Origin: Alphaproteobacteria bacterium
Lineage (GTDB): Bacteria; Pseudomonadota; Alphaproteobacteria; Micavibrionales; Micavibrionaceae
Direction: 5' to 3'
Length of the DNA: 64,000 nucleotides
Assembly: GCA_023384135.1 (NCBI GenBank)
Contig: JAHDXS010000002.1
Coordinates: 789,476-853,475, forward strand
In this document: positions 35,447 to 43,902 of the stretch, in pieces
Numbering within the stretch: the first letter of the stretch is position 1
Layout: each line of letters starts with the position of its first letter
Position numbers and translations under genes: made by a program
The notes under the pieces: generated by a model
What the model was told of the DNA's origin: nothing
The model's database searches: none
Seen by the model: only the letters and a program-made list of their open reading frames with translations

Positions 35447-35475
35447 TTTACAAATGAAGTAGAATTTCGTATAAG
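35447..35475 (+). promoter_or_regulatory. Sigma-70-type promoter
   Basis: TTTACA (35447-35452), 17-bp spacer, TATAAG (35470-35475); five of six consensus bases in each box. It precedes the hypothetical gene at 35546 by about 65 bp of leader that contains a small CGCG-A5-CGCG hairpin. Confidence 0.55.
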
Positions 35476-35545
35476 TATAGAAAATAGGGGGGCTGTGCGC
35501 GAAAAACGCGGCGTACGGCTAAACATAAAGCAAGGAACTTAAAAA

Positions 35546-36418
35546 ATGTCTCTGTCCTTTTCCATGCCGGAAGGCATGATTGATCTCTCAGGCGATTCTA
35601 CATCAGGCGGACAAAAAAAGGACGATCCGCAGACTGAAGCGAACGCTCAGGAAATGGCTTTGGCGGGTGTAAGTACGTTTGATATCGGCGATGCCGATCT
35701 GGATCTCAGCTTTCGTGCCCGTGAACAATATTTCGACGACATCTTGGTAAACCCGAATTTAGCGGAGAATGACATTGACGTCATTTCCATGCAGCAAGGT
35801 AACGTGGCCAGCGAAGTCACAGCCAGTGAGCTTATGGAAATAGCAAGCACCACGGGCGATCAACTCGGCCTTAACAACACTTTGGAGTTGGCGACTGACC
35901 GCCTTTTACAGGCCCGCAATGGCAGCCGTGAAGTGGAACTCAGCACACAGCACAGGGAAGCAGGCTGGAATGTCTTCGATCCAGACAGCCAGCACGGGAT
36001 CTGGCAAGTCGGCGACCGCCACGATCAGGACGGTGTATACAGCGATGTAAGGGCTACGATTAACGGCCTTGCGGTCAGTATGAACGCCCAAGGAATCGAA
36101 TGGGATGACTTGAATAAGGCGATGGGCAAGGGCGGATCGCTCGAATCTCTCGACCAAATCCGTGACGCGCTGTCCGGCTTGAACGATATGGCGATGAACC
36201 GTGCCGGTTTCGCGGGCTTCGGCGCATTCTTCCAGGCGCTTGACGCCGATCTCTTCGACCGCCAAAAGGTGGAAAACCCCAGAGGCGATGTCCGCCCGGC
36301 CCTCGGCACCCCCGAGCCGGAAGTCACCCCGCCCCAGATGGACTATCGCCCCGAAAATCAACCGGGCAACGCGCCCGGCACGGGCGGACCGGGCATGTCT
36401 ATGCGCGCCCCGGCCTAA
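35546..36418 (+). CDS. Hypothetical acidic 290-residue protein
   Basis: No signal peptide or membrane segment. The N-terminal 45 residues are polar, the centre (about 45-235) appears folded and contains W-N-V-F-D-P-D-S-Q-H-G-I-W-Q-V-G-D-R-H-D and an L-D-Q-I-R-D-A-L-S-G-L-N helix, and the last 40 are Pro/Gly-rich. It has its own promoter and terminator and so is a single-gene unit. Family unknown. Confidence 0.65.
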   Translation: MSLSFSMPEGMIDLSGDSTSGGQKKDDPQTEANAQEMALAGVSTFDIGDADLDLSFRAREQYFDDILVNPNLAENDIDVISMQQGNVASEVTASELMEIASTTGDQLGLNNTLELATDRLLQARNGSREVELSTQHREAGWNVFDPDSQHGIWQVGDRHDQDGVYSDVRATINGLAVSMNAQGIEWDDLNKAMGKGGSLESLDQIRDALSGLNDMAMNRAGFAGFGAFFQALDADLFDRQKVENPRGDVRPALGTPEPEVTPPQMDYRPENQPGNAPGTGGPGMSMRAPA

Positions 36419-36438
36419 CTCGGGTAAAAGCTTCAACG

Positions 36439-36465
36439 AAAACCGGGCCTTTGCCCGGTTTTTTT
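36439..36465 (+). terminator. Rho-independent terminator
   Basis: Stem AACCGGGC / GCCCGGTT with loop CTTT followed by a T run, 20 bp after the stop of the hypothetical gene. Confidence 0.9.
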
Positions 36466-36543
36466 ATGCCCGACCGCACCCGGTTGTCCGCGAACCGCGA
36501 ATCCTCTACGCTCGTAAAATCATCGAACGAGAGGACCGCCGCC

Positions 36544-37326
36544 ATGCGCGAAAAATTTCTGCTCCCGCTTTTCACTGTGATTATGGCGTTTATGGTTCCG
36601 CCCGCCCACGCGCAAACGCCCGAGACCCTCACCCGCAGCATCAGCGTCAGCGGCGAGGCCGAAATCCGCGTGGTGCCCGATCAGGTGTTGATCGCCCTCA
36701 CCGCCGAAAGCCGGGGGCCGGACCTGATCGAGACCCAGAAGAAAAACGACGCCGCCGTCAAAACATTCGTCGATCACGCCACACAGACCCTCGGCGTGAA
36801 AAAGGAGCATATCCAGACCGATTTCACGACCCTTTCGCCCAATTACCGCAGCTGCAATTACGACGACGAGCTGGCGGGCCGCTGCAACCCGCTGCAGATC
36901 GTCTATTACAGCGTCCGCAAGGGCGTTCAGATCCGCCTGACCGATCTAAGCCGCTATGAATCCCTGATTGCGGGCGCCCTGCAATCGGGCATCACCAACA
37001 TCGACAGCATCCAGTTCGTGACCACCGACCTTCGCAAGCACCGCGACGCCGCCCGCGAACAGGCCGCCAAAGCCGCAAGGGAAAAGGCGGATGCGATCGC
37101 GGCTGTTCTGGGCGTCAAGGTCGGCAAACCCATCACGATCAACACGCAGAGTTACTCCGCCTACTTCTCCCACGGTCACGGCGGCGGCGCACGCGGCTTC
37201 AACCAGATGGCCCAGAACGTGGTGCAAGAGGCCGCCGCGCCCGGCGGCGCAGAGGGCGAAAGCGCCCTCTCGCTCGGCCAGATCAACGTGACAGCCTCGG
37301 TTCAGGTGACCTTCGAGATCGAATAG
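36544..37326 (+). CDS. SIMPL-domain (DUF541) periplasmic protein
   Basis: 260 residues from the ATG at 36544; the frame opens earlier but the signal peptide (about 1-23, ending A-H-A) begins here. The family pattern is present: I-S-V-S-G-E-A-E-I-R-V-V-P-D-Q at the start, I-Q-T-D-F-T-T-L-S-P-x-Y, and a K-A-A-R-E-K-A-D-A-I-A-A-V-L-G-V helix. Proteins of this family (including E. coli YggE) are periplasmic or outer-membrane-associated and linked to oxidative stress protection; the biochemical role is not settled. Confidence 0.88.
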   Translation: MREKFLLPLFTVIMAFMVPPAHAQTPETLTRSISVSGEAEIRVVPDQVLIALTAESRGPDLIETQKKNDAAVKTFVDHATQTLGVKKEHIQTDFTTLSPNYRSCNYDDELAGRCNPLQIVYYSVRKGVQIRLTDLSRYESLIAGALQSGITNIDSIQFVTTDLRKHRDAAREQAAKAAREKADAIAAVLGVKVGKPITINTQSYSAYFSHGHGGGARGFNQMAQNVVQEAAAPGGAEGESALSLGQINVTASVQVTFEIE

Positions 37327-37402
37327 CGCCGCGCGATTTGCAAAAACTGTCATAGAGGTTTAGATTCCTTTGTGACAGGCAATTCCTGCGGAGTCCTCGC
37401 CC

Positions 37403-37783
37403 ATGAAAAAATTCCCGGCCTTCTCCCTTGTGCTCAGCGCCCTCGCGGTGGCGGGCGCCATCGTCTACCACGCCGAAACCGGGCGTTACCAGATCGAAAG
37501 CGTCGGCACCATCCCCGCCGCTTACCGCGTGGATACCCGCACAGGGCAGGTGGCGGTCTGCTCCCCTTTGACCACGGAGTCCGGCTGCCAGTCGATCGAA
37601 AGCCTTCAGGAAAGCGTCTTCTCGACGACGGCCAGCCTGCAGGAGCAGATCTCCCAATCACAGGACCAGTTCATGCAAAGCGCCCAGCAGATGATGTCCG
37701 GCATGATGGGCATGATCAACCTTATGGAAGAAAAAAAGAGCGAGGACAACCCCGAACCCGCGCCTGAAAAACCTGCGGAATAG
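37403..37783 (+). CDS. Hypothetical single-helix anchored protein
   Basis: 126 residues. An N-terminal hydrophobic stretch (about 5-23) serves as an uncleaved anchor or signal. The periplasmic part has a small domain with two cysteines (V-C-S-P and G-C-Q-S), then a Gln/Met-rich helix and an acidic Pro/Glu tail. It lies 76 bp after the SIMPL gene on the same strand. Not recognised. Confidence 0.6.
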   Translation: MKKFPAFSLVLSALAVAGAIVYHAETGRYQIESVGTIPAAYRVDTRTGQVAVCSPLTTESGCQSIESLQESVFSTTASLQEQISQSQDQFMQSAQQMMSGMMGMINLMEEKKSEDNPEPAPEKPAE

Positions 37784-37866
37784 GCCACTTTTCTAGAGTT
37801 TTCCAATAAAAATTGCCAGTGTTCGATAAGATATTTAAACTGGAAAAAACTGGACAGGCGAGGGGT

Positions 37867-38334
37867 ATGAAACGGCAGGGTCAGAATGTGGGGCGGGAAG
37901 AAGGCGAAGCCCTGACGCGCGCGGAAGGAATCTTCTGCGACATCAGCGGCACGCTGGTTTCCTACGATGAAAAATCCCCCGATATCCGCACAGATGAAGA
38001 CGTTGTGGCCTTCCTGCGCTACGCCCGCGATGTGCGCCAGCGCCCGGTGACGCTCTGCTCCCGGGTGCAGGAAAACGCGCTCACCCCCTTCCCGCTTCGG
38101 GAGGAGTTCGGCTTCGTCGTCGGCAAGGCCGTCTACCGTTCGCAAATCATGGATGTTTTAATCGACAATAACCCCGACGAATATCTCCACGCCGAACATA
38201 AGCTTGGCCCGGAAAAACTGCGCGGTTTCGCCTCGATGTCCCGCCCGGAGCAGGACGCGCTCTATGCCCGCCTCACGGGAGACAAAACCGCCCCGCACGC
38301 AGCGGATATGGCGCTCGAAACGCTGGAACGCTGA
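37867..38334 (+). CDS. HAD-like small hydrolase, function unknown
   Basis: 155 residues from the ATG at 37867; TTG and GTG starts at 37813 and 37819 would add 16-18 residues. Motif I reads F-C-D-I-S-G-T-L-V: the nucleophile Asp is kept but the second Asp of the usual D-x-D is Ser. A motif II-like serine lies in T-L-C-S-R and a late acidic pair in L-I-D-N-N-P-D. It may be a HAD phosphatase with altered acid-base chemistry or a non-catalytic relative. It converges on the dmeF gene with a 5-bp gap. Confidence 0.6.
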   Translation: MKRQGQNVGREEGEALTRAEGIFCDISGTLVSYDEKSPDIRTDEDVVAFLRYARDVRQRPVTLCSRVQENALTPFPLREEFGFVVGKAVYRSQIMDVLIDNNPDEYLHAEHKLGPEKLRGFASMSRPEQDALYARLTGDKTAPHAADMALETLER

Positions 38335-38339
38335 AAAAT

Positions 38340-39308
38340 TCACCCCGACGCCGTGCGGCAGATATCGTTTTCGCACTCGTGGACTTCCACCGTGATATGC
38401 GAGATGCCCAGATGCGACGGCACGAGCTTCTTGTAATATTCCGGCGCCTTGGGCTTATGCGTCACGATGCCGATGATAGCCGCGTAAGCCCCGGGCGCGA
38501 TCAGCCAGATATGCAGATCGAAAATCTCCGTCTGCTCGTCCGTCTCGATGGCCTCGCGCACGGCCTCGTGTATCTGCGGCGGGGCCTGATGATCCAGAAG
38601 CCTTAAACCCGTCTGCTTCAGAAGGCTCCACGACCACCGCAGAATCAAAACCGCGCCCACGAACCCCATCGCCGGGTCCATCCAGACAGCCCCGAGATAT
38701 TTCCCGGCCAGCAACGCGATGATGGCCAGAACCGAGGTCAGCGCGTCCGCGAGAACATGCAGGTACGCCGAGCGCAGGTTTAAATCCTCGTGATCGTGAT
38801 GATGCCCGTGGCCGTGGTCATGCCCGCACCCATGGGCATGCCCGTGGTCCTCTTTCACATGTAAAAGAACCACGCTCACCGCATTGACGATCAGCCCGAC
38901 CACCGCGACCCCGATCGCCCAGTCGAACTCGATCGGCTGTGGGTGCAAAAGCCGGTTACCGCCCTCGAAAACCATGGTCAGCGCGAAGAAGGCCAGCAGA
39001 ACGGCCCCTGTATACCCGCCCAGCGCGTTGATCTTCCCGGTGCCGAACGTAAAGCGTGAATCTTTGGCGTATTTGCGGGCGTAATAATAAGCCAGCGCGT
39101 TGATCCCCAGCGCCGTGGCGTGCGAACCCATATGCAGCCCGTCCGCCAGCAGCGCAATGGAGCCGAACCGGATCCCCGCCGCAATCTCCACGACCATGGC
39201 GATCAGGGTAATCCAGAGCACGATCAGCGTCCGCCGCTCGGCCTCGCTCTTGCGCGTAAGGCCAAAATCGTGCGGATGCGTCCATGGCGTAACGGTATGC
39301 TTGCCCAT
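38340..39308 (-). CDS. dmeF: DmeF-type CDF exporter (Co/Ni/other divalent metals)
   Basis: 322 residues. The N-terminus has W-T-H-P-H-D-F-G-L, a DmeF hallmark, then six membrane helices with L-L-A-D-G-L-H-M-G-S-H-A on helix 2 (H-D pair) and V-L-A-D-A-L-T-S on helix 5. The loop between helices 4 and 5 is a His-rich stretch with H-x-H repeats (about 155-175). DmeF proteins export Co(II) and Ni(II) in Alphaproteobacteria. No DmeR repressor gene is adjacent. Confidence 0.9.
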   Translation of the reverse strand: MGKHTVTPWTHPHDFGLTRKSEAERRTLIVLWITLIAMVVEIAAGIRFGSIALLADGLHMGSHATALGINALAYYYARKYAKDSRFTFGTGKINALGGYTGAVLLAFFALTMVFEGGNRLLHPQPIEFDWAIGVAVVGLIVNAVSVVLLHVKEDHGHAHGCGHDHGHGHHHDHEDLNLRSAYLHVLADALTSVLAIIALLAGKYLGAVWMDPAMGFVGAVLILRWSWSLLKQTGLRLLDHQAPPQIHEAVREAIETDEQTEIFDLHIWLIAPGAYAAIIGIVTHKPKAPEYYKKLVPSHLGISHITVEVHECENDICRTASG

Positions 39309-39385
39309 GTCGGAAACCTATAGAAATTCAGGGCTTTGAGAAAGCAAAAACCCGCGCACCGGGCCGATATATCCCGCGCGAATCC

Positions 39386-40465
39386 TCATTGCGCCCGCCG
39401 CCACGCATCGTACCCCCCGGCAAGGTTGACGACATTGTTGAGCCCCTTCGCTTTAAGGATATAGGCCGCCTGAAGGCTCCTGATGCCCTTCTGGCAGTAA
39501 AGCACGACGGTGCGGCCCTGCGGCAGGTCGGGCATTTCGCCCTCCATCATCTGCGAGAGCGGCCAGAATTGCGCGTCCTCGATCGCCCCGCCCGCCCATT
39601 CATATTCCTCGCGCACATCGAGAAACACCGCACCTGTAAGCCCCATCGCCTCCGCTACGCCGATCTCACGTACCTCGTCGATGGCGCAGACCTGCGGCGT
39701 GTATGAAAGCACGATCTCCTCGGGCGGCAGCGAACAGCAAGCGCATACCGGGTCGCGGGGCAGAGCGATGGTTCGCGCCTCCATCGTCCGCGCATCAAGG
39801 GTCCAGAGCTTGCCGCTCAGGGGCTGAAAACTCTCATGCCCGGTGATGATCTGGAGGGCCTGCAAGGCTTGCGTCACGCCCGCAAGGCCCGCCACCGCGC
39901 CGATCACCCCGGCCTCTGCGCAATTGAGGATGCGCTCCGTGGGCTCCTCCGCGTAAAGACAGCGATAACACGGCCCGCCCGCATGGTTGAACACGGATAC
40001 GTGCGCCGCAAACCCCTGTATCGCGGCATAAACCCAAGGCTTGCCATATTTCACGGCGGCATCGTTGATCAGGAATTTTGCGGCGAAATTGTCCGTCCCG
40101 TCCAGAATAAGGTCGAAATCCTTGAACAAAGGCCCGGCATTCTCCGCGTCCAGCTCGCCCTCGTAAGCCTCGATCGCAATCAAGGGGTTGAGCGCCGCGA
40201 TCCGCGCCCCGGCGGCCTTGGCTTTGCTCTGCCCGACCTGCGCCGTGGCAAACAGGATTTGCCGCTGCAGATTGCTCTCCTCCACCCGGTCGAAATCCAC
40301 GATCCCGATCCGCCCGACACCGGCGGCGGCCAGATAGAGCAGGGCGGGGCTGCCCAGCCCCCCCGCGCCGACACACAGGATGGAGGCCTCGGCAAGCTTG
40401 CGCTGCCCCTCTGGCCCGATCTCGGGCAGGACGGTCTGTCTGGAATAACGGGCTGAATCAGGCAT
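39386..40465 (-). CDS. MoeB/ThiF-family adenylyltransferase with C-terminal rhodanese domain
   Basis: 359 residues. The E1-like domain (1-245) has G-A-G-G-L-G-S-P for ATP, R-Q near 53, D-G-T-D-N-F, and zinc cysteines C-Y-R-C ... C-A-C-C. The rhodanese domain (about 265-359) keeps an active-site Cys in L-Y-C-Q-K-G-I-R-S. Such proteins adenylate the C-terminal Gly-Gly of MoaD- or ThiS-like carriers and pass sulphur from the rhodanese persulphide, in molybdopterin or thiamine synthesis. Which carrier is served cannot be told here. Confidence 0.9.
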   Translation of the reverse strand: MPDSARYSRQTVLPEIGPEGQRKLAEASILCVGAGGLGSPALLYLAAAGVGRIGIVDFDRVEESNLQRQILFATAQVGQSKAKAAGARIAALNPLIAIEAYEGELDAENAGPLFKDFDLILDGTDNFAAKFLINDAAVKYGKPWVYAAIQGFAAHVSVFNHAGGPCYRCLYAEEPTERILNCAEAGVIGAVAGLAGVTQALQALQIITGHESFQPLSGKLWTLDARTMEARTIALPRDPVCACCSLPPEEIVLSYTPQVCAIDEVREIGVAEAMGLTGAVFLDVREEYEWAGGAIEDAQFWPLSQMMEGEMPDLPQGRTVVLYCQKGIRSLQAAYILKAKGLNNVVNLAGGYDAWRRAQ

Positions 40466-40493
40466 GTCCGGAACTCACGCATTGTGCGGAAAC

Positions 40494-40568
40494 TGGCAGG
40501 GGCAGAGGGGATCGAACCCACGACCTACGGTTTTGGAGACCGTCGCTCTACCGCTGAGCTATACCCCT
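40494..40568 (-). tRNA. tRNA-Trp (anticodon CCA)
   Basis: Acceptor AGGGGTA/TGCCCCT, anticodon stem ACGGT/ACCGT with loop CTCCAAA giving CCA, discriminator G and encoded CCA end. Confidence 0.95.
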
Positions 40569-40644
40569 GTAAAAAGCCGTACAGGCTTGTAAGTCTTAAT
40601 GTTTCCCGCCAAAAATCACAAGTGTTTTCTGTCTGGCCCGGCCC

Positions 40645-41619
40645 CTAGGGTATAGGGGTATATGAAAACTCCTGGGTCCGTCCATCCCAGAAAATAGCGA
40701 AAACCTTGGCATAAATCTGCTCTTCGGAAATATAGCCAAACTCCACCGGAACCCGGCTGTCGCGCGAATTGTCCCTGTTGTCGCCCATCAGGAAATAATG
40801 CCCCTCGGGGACCGTGAAAACAGGGGTATTATCAAGGAGGTTATCGTCGCTTTCTTCAAGAATGTTATAACTGCGTCCGCTGGGAAGTATTTCCTTATAT
40901 AACGTGTAGCGCCGATCAAAATCGCCGTTGTCCTGCGGTTCAAAATCAGCTTGAAGTTTTTCCCTGACAAGCGCCTGCCCGTTCAGAATGACAAGGCCAC
41001 CGTTAAGCTGAATACTGTCGCCAGGCATCCCGATCACGCGCTTGATAAGAGAAAAGGGCCGGCCATCGCCACTATCGAGCCAAAAAATTACAACATCGCC
41101 GCGATCCGGGGGTTTTGGCGACAACTTGATACCAGTAAAAGGCACCGGATAACCATACGCGGATTTACTTGCAAAAATATATGAACCAACGGGCAGGTTC
41201 GGCTCCATCGATATACTGGGAAGATTAAATGGCTCGAACAAAAAAGTCCTGACCATCAGGGCAAGCAGGAGCGGAGCAACAAACACGGCAAGAAGCAAAA
41301 CAACAATCCCGCGCCATCGCGCATAACATCGCAAAGGCCTTTCGTGGTCGAAACGGCGGGCGATCAGAAAAGCGTGCAGCGCACCGAGGGCGACATAAAC
41401 CAAATTCAGAATATCGAGAGCATCGTAAGGCGAAACTGTAATAAGCCCGAGTTCAAAGGCTGCGAATGGGGCAGCCACCAGAGCGATAAGCAAAAGCAAA
41501 TAACCCAGCGCCAGCCAGCCCCGGTTGAGATACATCATGGCAATCGGCGCACCCAGAACGACACTGAGCACCGCCGCCGCCCAAGGCTTCCTGTCGATAA
41601 AGGGCCGGAAAATCTTCAT
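40645..41619 (-). CDS. lepB: Signal peptidase I with extended membrane N-terminus
   Basis: 324 residues from ATG 41619; the frame extends to 41652 but M-K-I-F begins the first hydrophobic unit. Four membrane segments precede the catalytic part, more than the one or two usual. The catalytic Ser137 lies in P-S-I-S-M-E-P-N, the general-base Lys193 in I-K-R-V-I-G-M-P-G-D, and the box G-D-N-R-D-N-S-R-D-S-R near 290. It removes signal peptides at the periplasmic face of the inner membrane. It may be a second, specialised copy, since the usual lepA-lepB-rnc neighbourhood is missing. Confidence 0.9.
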   Translation of the reverse strand: MKIFRPFIDRKPWAAAVLSVVLGAPIAMMYLNRGWLALGYLLLLIALVAAPFAAFELGLITVSPYDALDILNLVYVALGALHAFLIARRFDHERPLRCYARWRGIVVLLLAVFVAPLLLALMVRTFLFEPFNLPSISMEPNLPVGSYIFASKSAYGYPVPFTGIKLSPKPPDRGDVVIFWLDSGDGRPFSLIKRVIGMPGDSIQLNGGLVILNGQALVREKLQADFEPQDNGDFDRRYTLYKEILPSGRSYNILEESDDNLLDNTPVFTVPEGHYFLMGDNRDNSRDSRVPVEFGYISEEQIYAKVFAIFWDGRTQEFSYTPIP

Positions 41620-41750
41620 ATCTCTAGCTAATTGAAATTCCGGGCCAAACACAAACGATTTTTATATTTTCATAAACGCGAAACACCCCCCGACACTTCC
41701 TCTTGATTTTCTCCCCCGAAAGCCTATAACTTGACCCTCATCAGACCTGC

Positions 41751-41824
41751 GCGGGTGTAGTTCAATGGTAGAACACTAGCCTTCCAAGCTAGATATGTGG
41801 GTTCGATTCCCATCACCCGCTCCA
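41751..41824 (+). tRNA. tRNA-Gly (anticodon TCC), integration target
   Basis: Acceptor GCGGGTG/CACCCGC, anticodon stem CTAGC/GCTAG with loop CTTCCAA giving TCC, T-loop TTCGATT, encoded CCA. Its last 18 bases recur at 51434-51451, marking it as the attachment site of the downstream element; the intact copy lies on the integrase side. Confidence 0.97.
41807..41824 (+). repeat. Attachment site, left (within tRNA-Gly)
   Basis: TTCCCATCACCCGCTCCA, identical to 51434-51451; after one mismatched base (G here, A there) both continue TTT. Confidence 0.88.
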
Positions 41825-41889
41825 GTTTCTTCAGGAAATCATTGATTTCCTTTGATCTTTGAATAAAATCCAAAACAGCAAACCTCATC

Positions 41890-41910
41890 TGGGACAGACA
41901 CTGGTACAGA
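41890..41910 (+). repeat. Paired TGGGACAGA / TGGTACAGA repeats, left end
   Basis: TGGGACAGA at 41890-41898 and the one-mismatch copy TGGTACAGA at 41902-41910, a 12-bp period. The same pair with the same period occurs at 51343-51363. Probably arm-type integrase-binding sites. They lie directly in front of the integrase start, so binding may also autoregulate the gene. Confidence 0.65.
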
Positions 41911-41922
41911 GTGAGGTTAAAA

Positions 41923-43650
41923 ATGGCGGCGATAGCACAGCAGGCGCACAGGCATCGGCGGGGAAAAGTATTCTATTTCCGTATAGCGGTTCCACTTGCG
42001 CTACAAGATAGCCTTGGCAAGGAATATAAATGCTCACTGAAAACAGGTGACTACAGGCTATCTGCTTATCTGTGCCGCCATATGAGCTGTAAAGCAGAGG
42101 ATTTTTTTATGACGGTAACCAGAAAAATTCCTACAGAAGATGATCTTCGTAAATTTATGCGCTCATATTTCGAGCAGCAACTTGAACAAGCGCGGTTTGA
42201 CTATAATAGTGCCCGATCTATGTTTTACGGAAATGAACCTGATAAACCATCGAAAGACCCTTATGGCGTGATAAGAGCCGCTCAAAATGCTTTAGCAAAA
42301 GCAAAAAGTCAGGCTGCTACACATGAATATACAGACGAACAAGAAAACGAAGCAGAGAGCCTTCTGAATGAGGCTAATTTTGAAACCTATCCTTATTCCG
42401 GTAAATTGGCTCAGTACATGATGGATGCATTAGTGGAGGCAAAGCGCATAGAACTTGCCTACCATAAAAAAGATTTTGCCGATATTGAAATCAGACATCC
42501 TCTTTTAATCGGGACAAGAAATGTGTTCTCACCGTCCTATAAAGCTCAAATCACTTTGGGACAGTGTACTAAATACTTTATTGAACACAAGGCAGGAAGC
42601 GTAAAAGCCAAAACCTTAAAGCGTCTAGAAATCTTCATGGCCCGCATGTGCGATATTTTGGGTGAGAACAAAGATATGCGAAGTATCTCTAAACAGCCAG
42701 ATGGCGTTTTGCTTGAACGCGCTATCCTCAAATTTCCAGCCAATTACACCCGCGACTATCAGGCTAAAGGTGAAAGCGTCATGGGGCTAATAGAAAGCGG
42801 CAAAAACTATAAGAAGATGGGTCCAAGAACCATCATGTCATACTGGATACACTTTAACGAATTTTTTGCATGGGCAGCGGATAGGGAATTTATCCAGAAA
42901 AATCCTATAGCGAATATAACTCCAAATGTTTCCATACCGAAGAAAACCAGTCGCACTCCCTTTTCAAACGAACAGCTTAAAACACTCTTCTCATCACCGA
43001 TTTATACTGGTCGTAAAAATAGAGGACGAAAATTATGGGATACTGGTCACCTAATTCTTAAAGATGGACAGTTTTGGCTACCTTTAATCGGTCTTTTTAT
43101 GGGGATGCGCGAAGCTGAAATACTCCAGCTTACGCCTGAGGATATAAAGGAAGAAGACGGAATACTATATTTTGATGTGAACAGAAACGATGGAAAAGAC
43201 GCAAAAACAGACCCCAGCATTCGCTTAGTGCCCGTTCATCCTGAGCTTATAAAAATGGGTTTTGCTGATTATCTGACAGAACGCAAAAAGGTGGTCAAAA
43301 ATAAAGGGCGTATTTTTGAAGATGGTATTACTATTCCCAAAAATATGGAGATTATCAAAAACTACAGTCGAAATTTTTCTGAATACACTGTTCGTATTGG
43401 TATGCGTTCCCAGAAAGACGGGCGTGAGGTCTTCCACTCATTCCGACACAATCTTCAAACTGCACTAGGCAAGGCAGGAGTCCAAAACATTTTATCTTGT
43501 CAGATTGTAGGTCATGAAAAACCGGAAAAAGAAATGACGACAGGCGATCTTGTATATGACCACAATAATTTATCTTTACGAGATAAGTACGAAATTATTT
43601 CCAAAGCGAAGTATGATGTTGATCTATCTCATCTTTATATAAAAAAATAA
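41923..43650 (+). CDS. Tyrosine-type site-specific integrase of the tRNA-Gly element
   Basis: 575 residues from ATG 41923, with GTGAGG 6 nt upstream; a GTG at 41911 is a possible alternative. The N-terminal arm-binding segment has Y-F-R-I-A-V-P; the catalytic domain keeps Arg in G-M-R-E-A-E-I, H-S-F-R-H, G-H-E and a candidate nucleophile Tyr in L-V-Y-D-H near the C-terminus. At over 570 residues it is longer than typical integrases, with an extended helical core-binding region. It should catalyse recombination at the tRNA-Gly 3' end just upstream. AT-rich compared with the flanking core genes. Confidence 0.93.
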   Translation: MAAIAQQAHRHRRGKVFYFRIAVPLALQDSLGKEYKCSLKTGDYRLSAYLCRHMSCKAEDFFMTVTRKIPTEDDLRKFMRSYFEQQLEQARFDYNSARSMFYGNEPDKPSKDPYGVIRAAQNALAKAKSQAATHEYTDEQENEAESLLNEANFETYPYSGKLAQYMMDALVEAKRIELAYHKKDFADIEIRHPLLIGTRNVFSPSYKAQITLGQCTKYFIEHKAGSVKAKTLKRLEIFMARMCDILGENKDMRSISKQPDGVLLERAILKFPANYTRDYQAKGESVMGLIESGKNYKKMGPRTIMSYWIHFNEFFAWAADREFIQKNPIANITPNVSIPKKTSRTPFSNEQLKTLFSSPIYTGRKNRGRKLWDTGHLILKDGQFWLPLIGLFMGMREAEILQLTPEDIKEEDGILYFDVNRNDGKDAKTDPSIRLVPVHPELIKMGFADYLTERKKVVKNKGRIFEDGITIPKNMEIIKNYSRNFSEYTVRIGMRSQKDGREVFHSFRHNLQTALGKAGVQNILSCQIVGHEKPEKEMTTGDLVYDHNNLSLRDKYEIISKAKYDVDLSHLYIKK

Positions 43651-43902
43651 AGTATAATCATATATATACACAGGGAATATAGCTAAAATCCAGCCCGATA
43701 ACATGGTGTTACCGAACATTAAGCTTTGCAATTTGAATGATTAATAGAAACAAAAATGCTCTACAGGTTAATCCTGCAACGGAGGGGGAGGGGGATATAA
43801 GTTTTTAAATAACTGCGAATTACATGTTCAGCAGTATCTGCTCACACTGACAGATAAAGTAGATGGCCAAATTAATCCTGTATCTTAAAATGAGTAGCAC
43901 TA

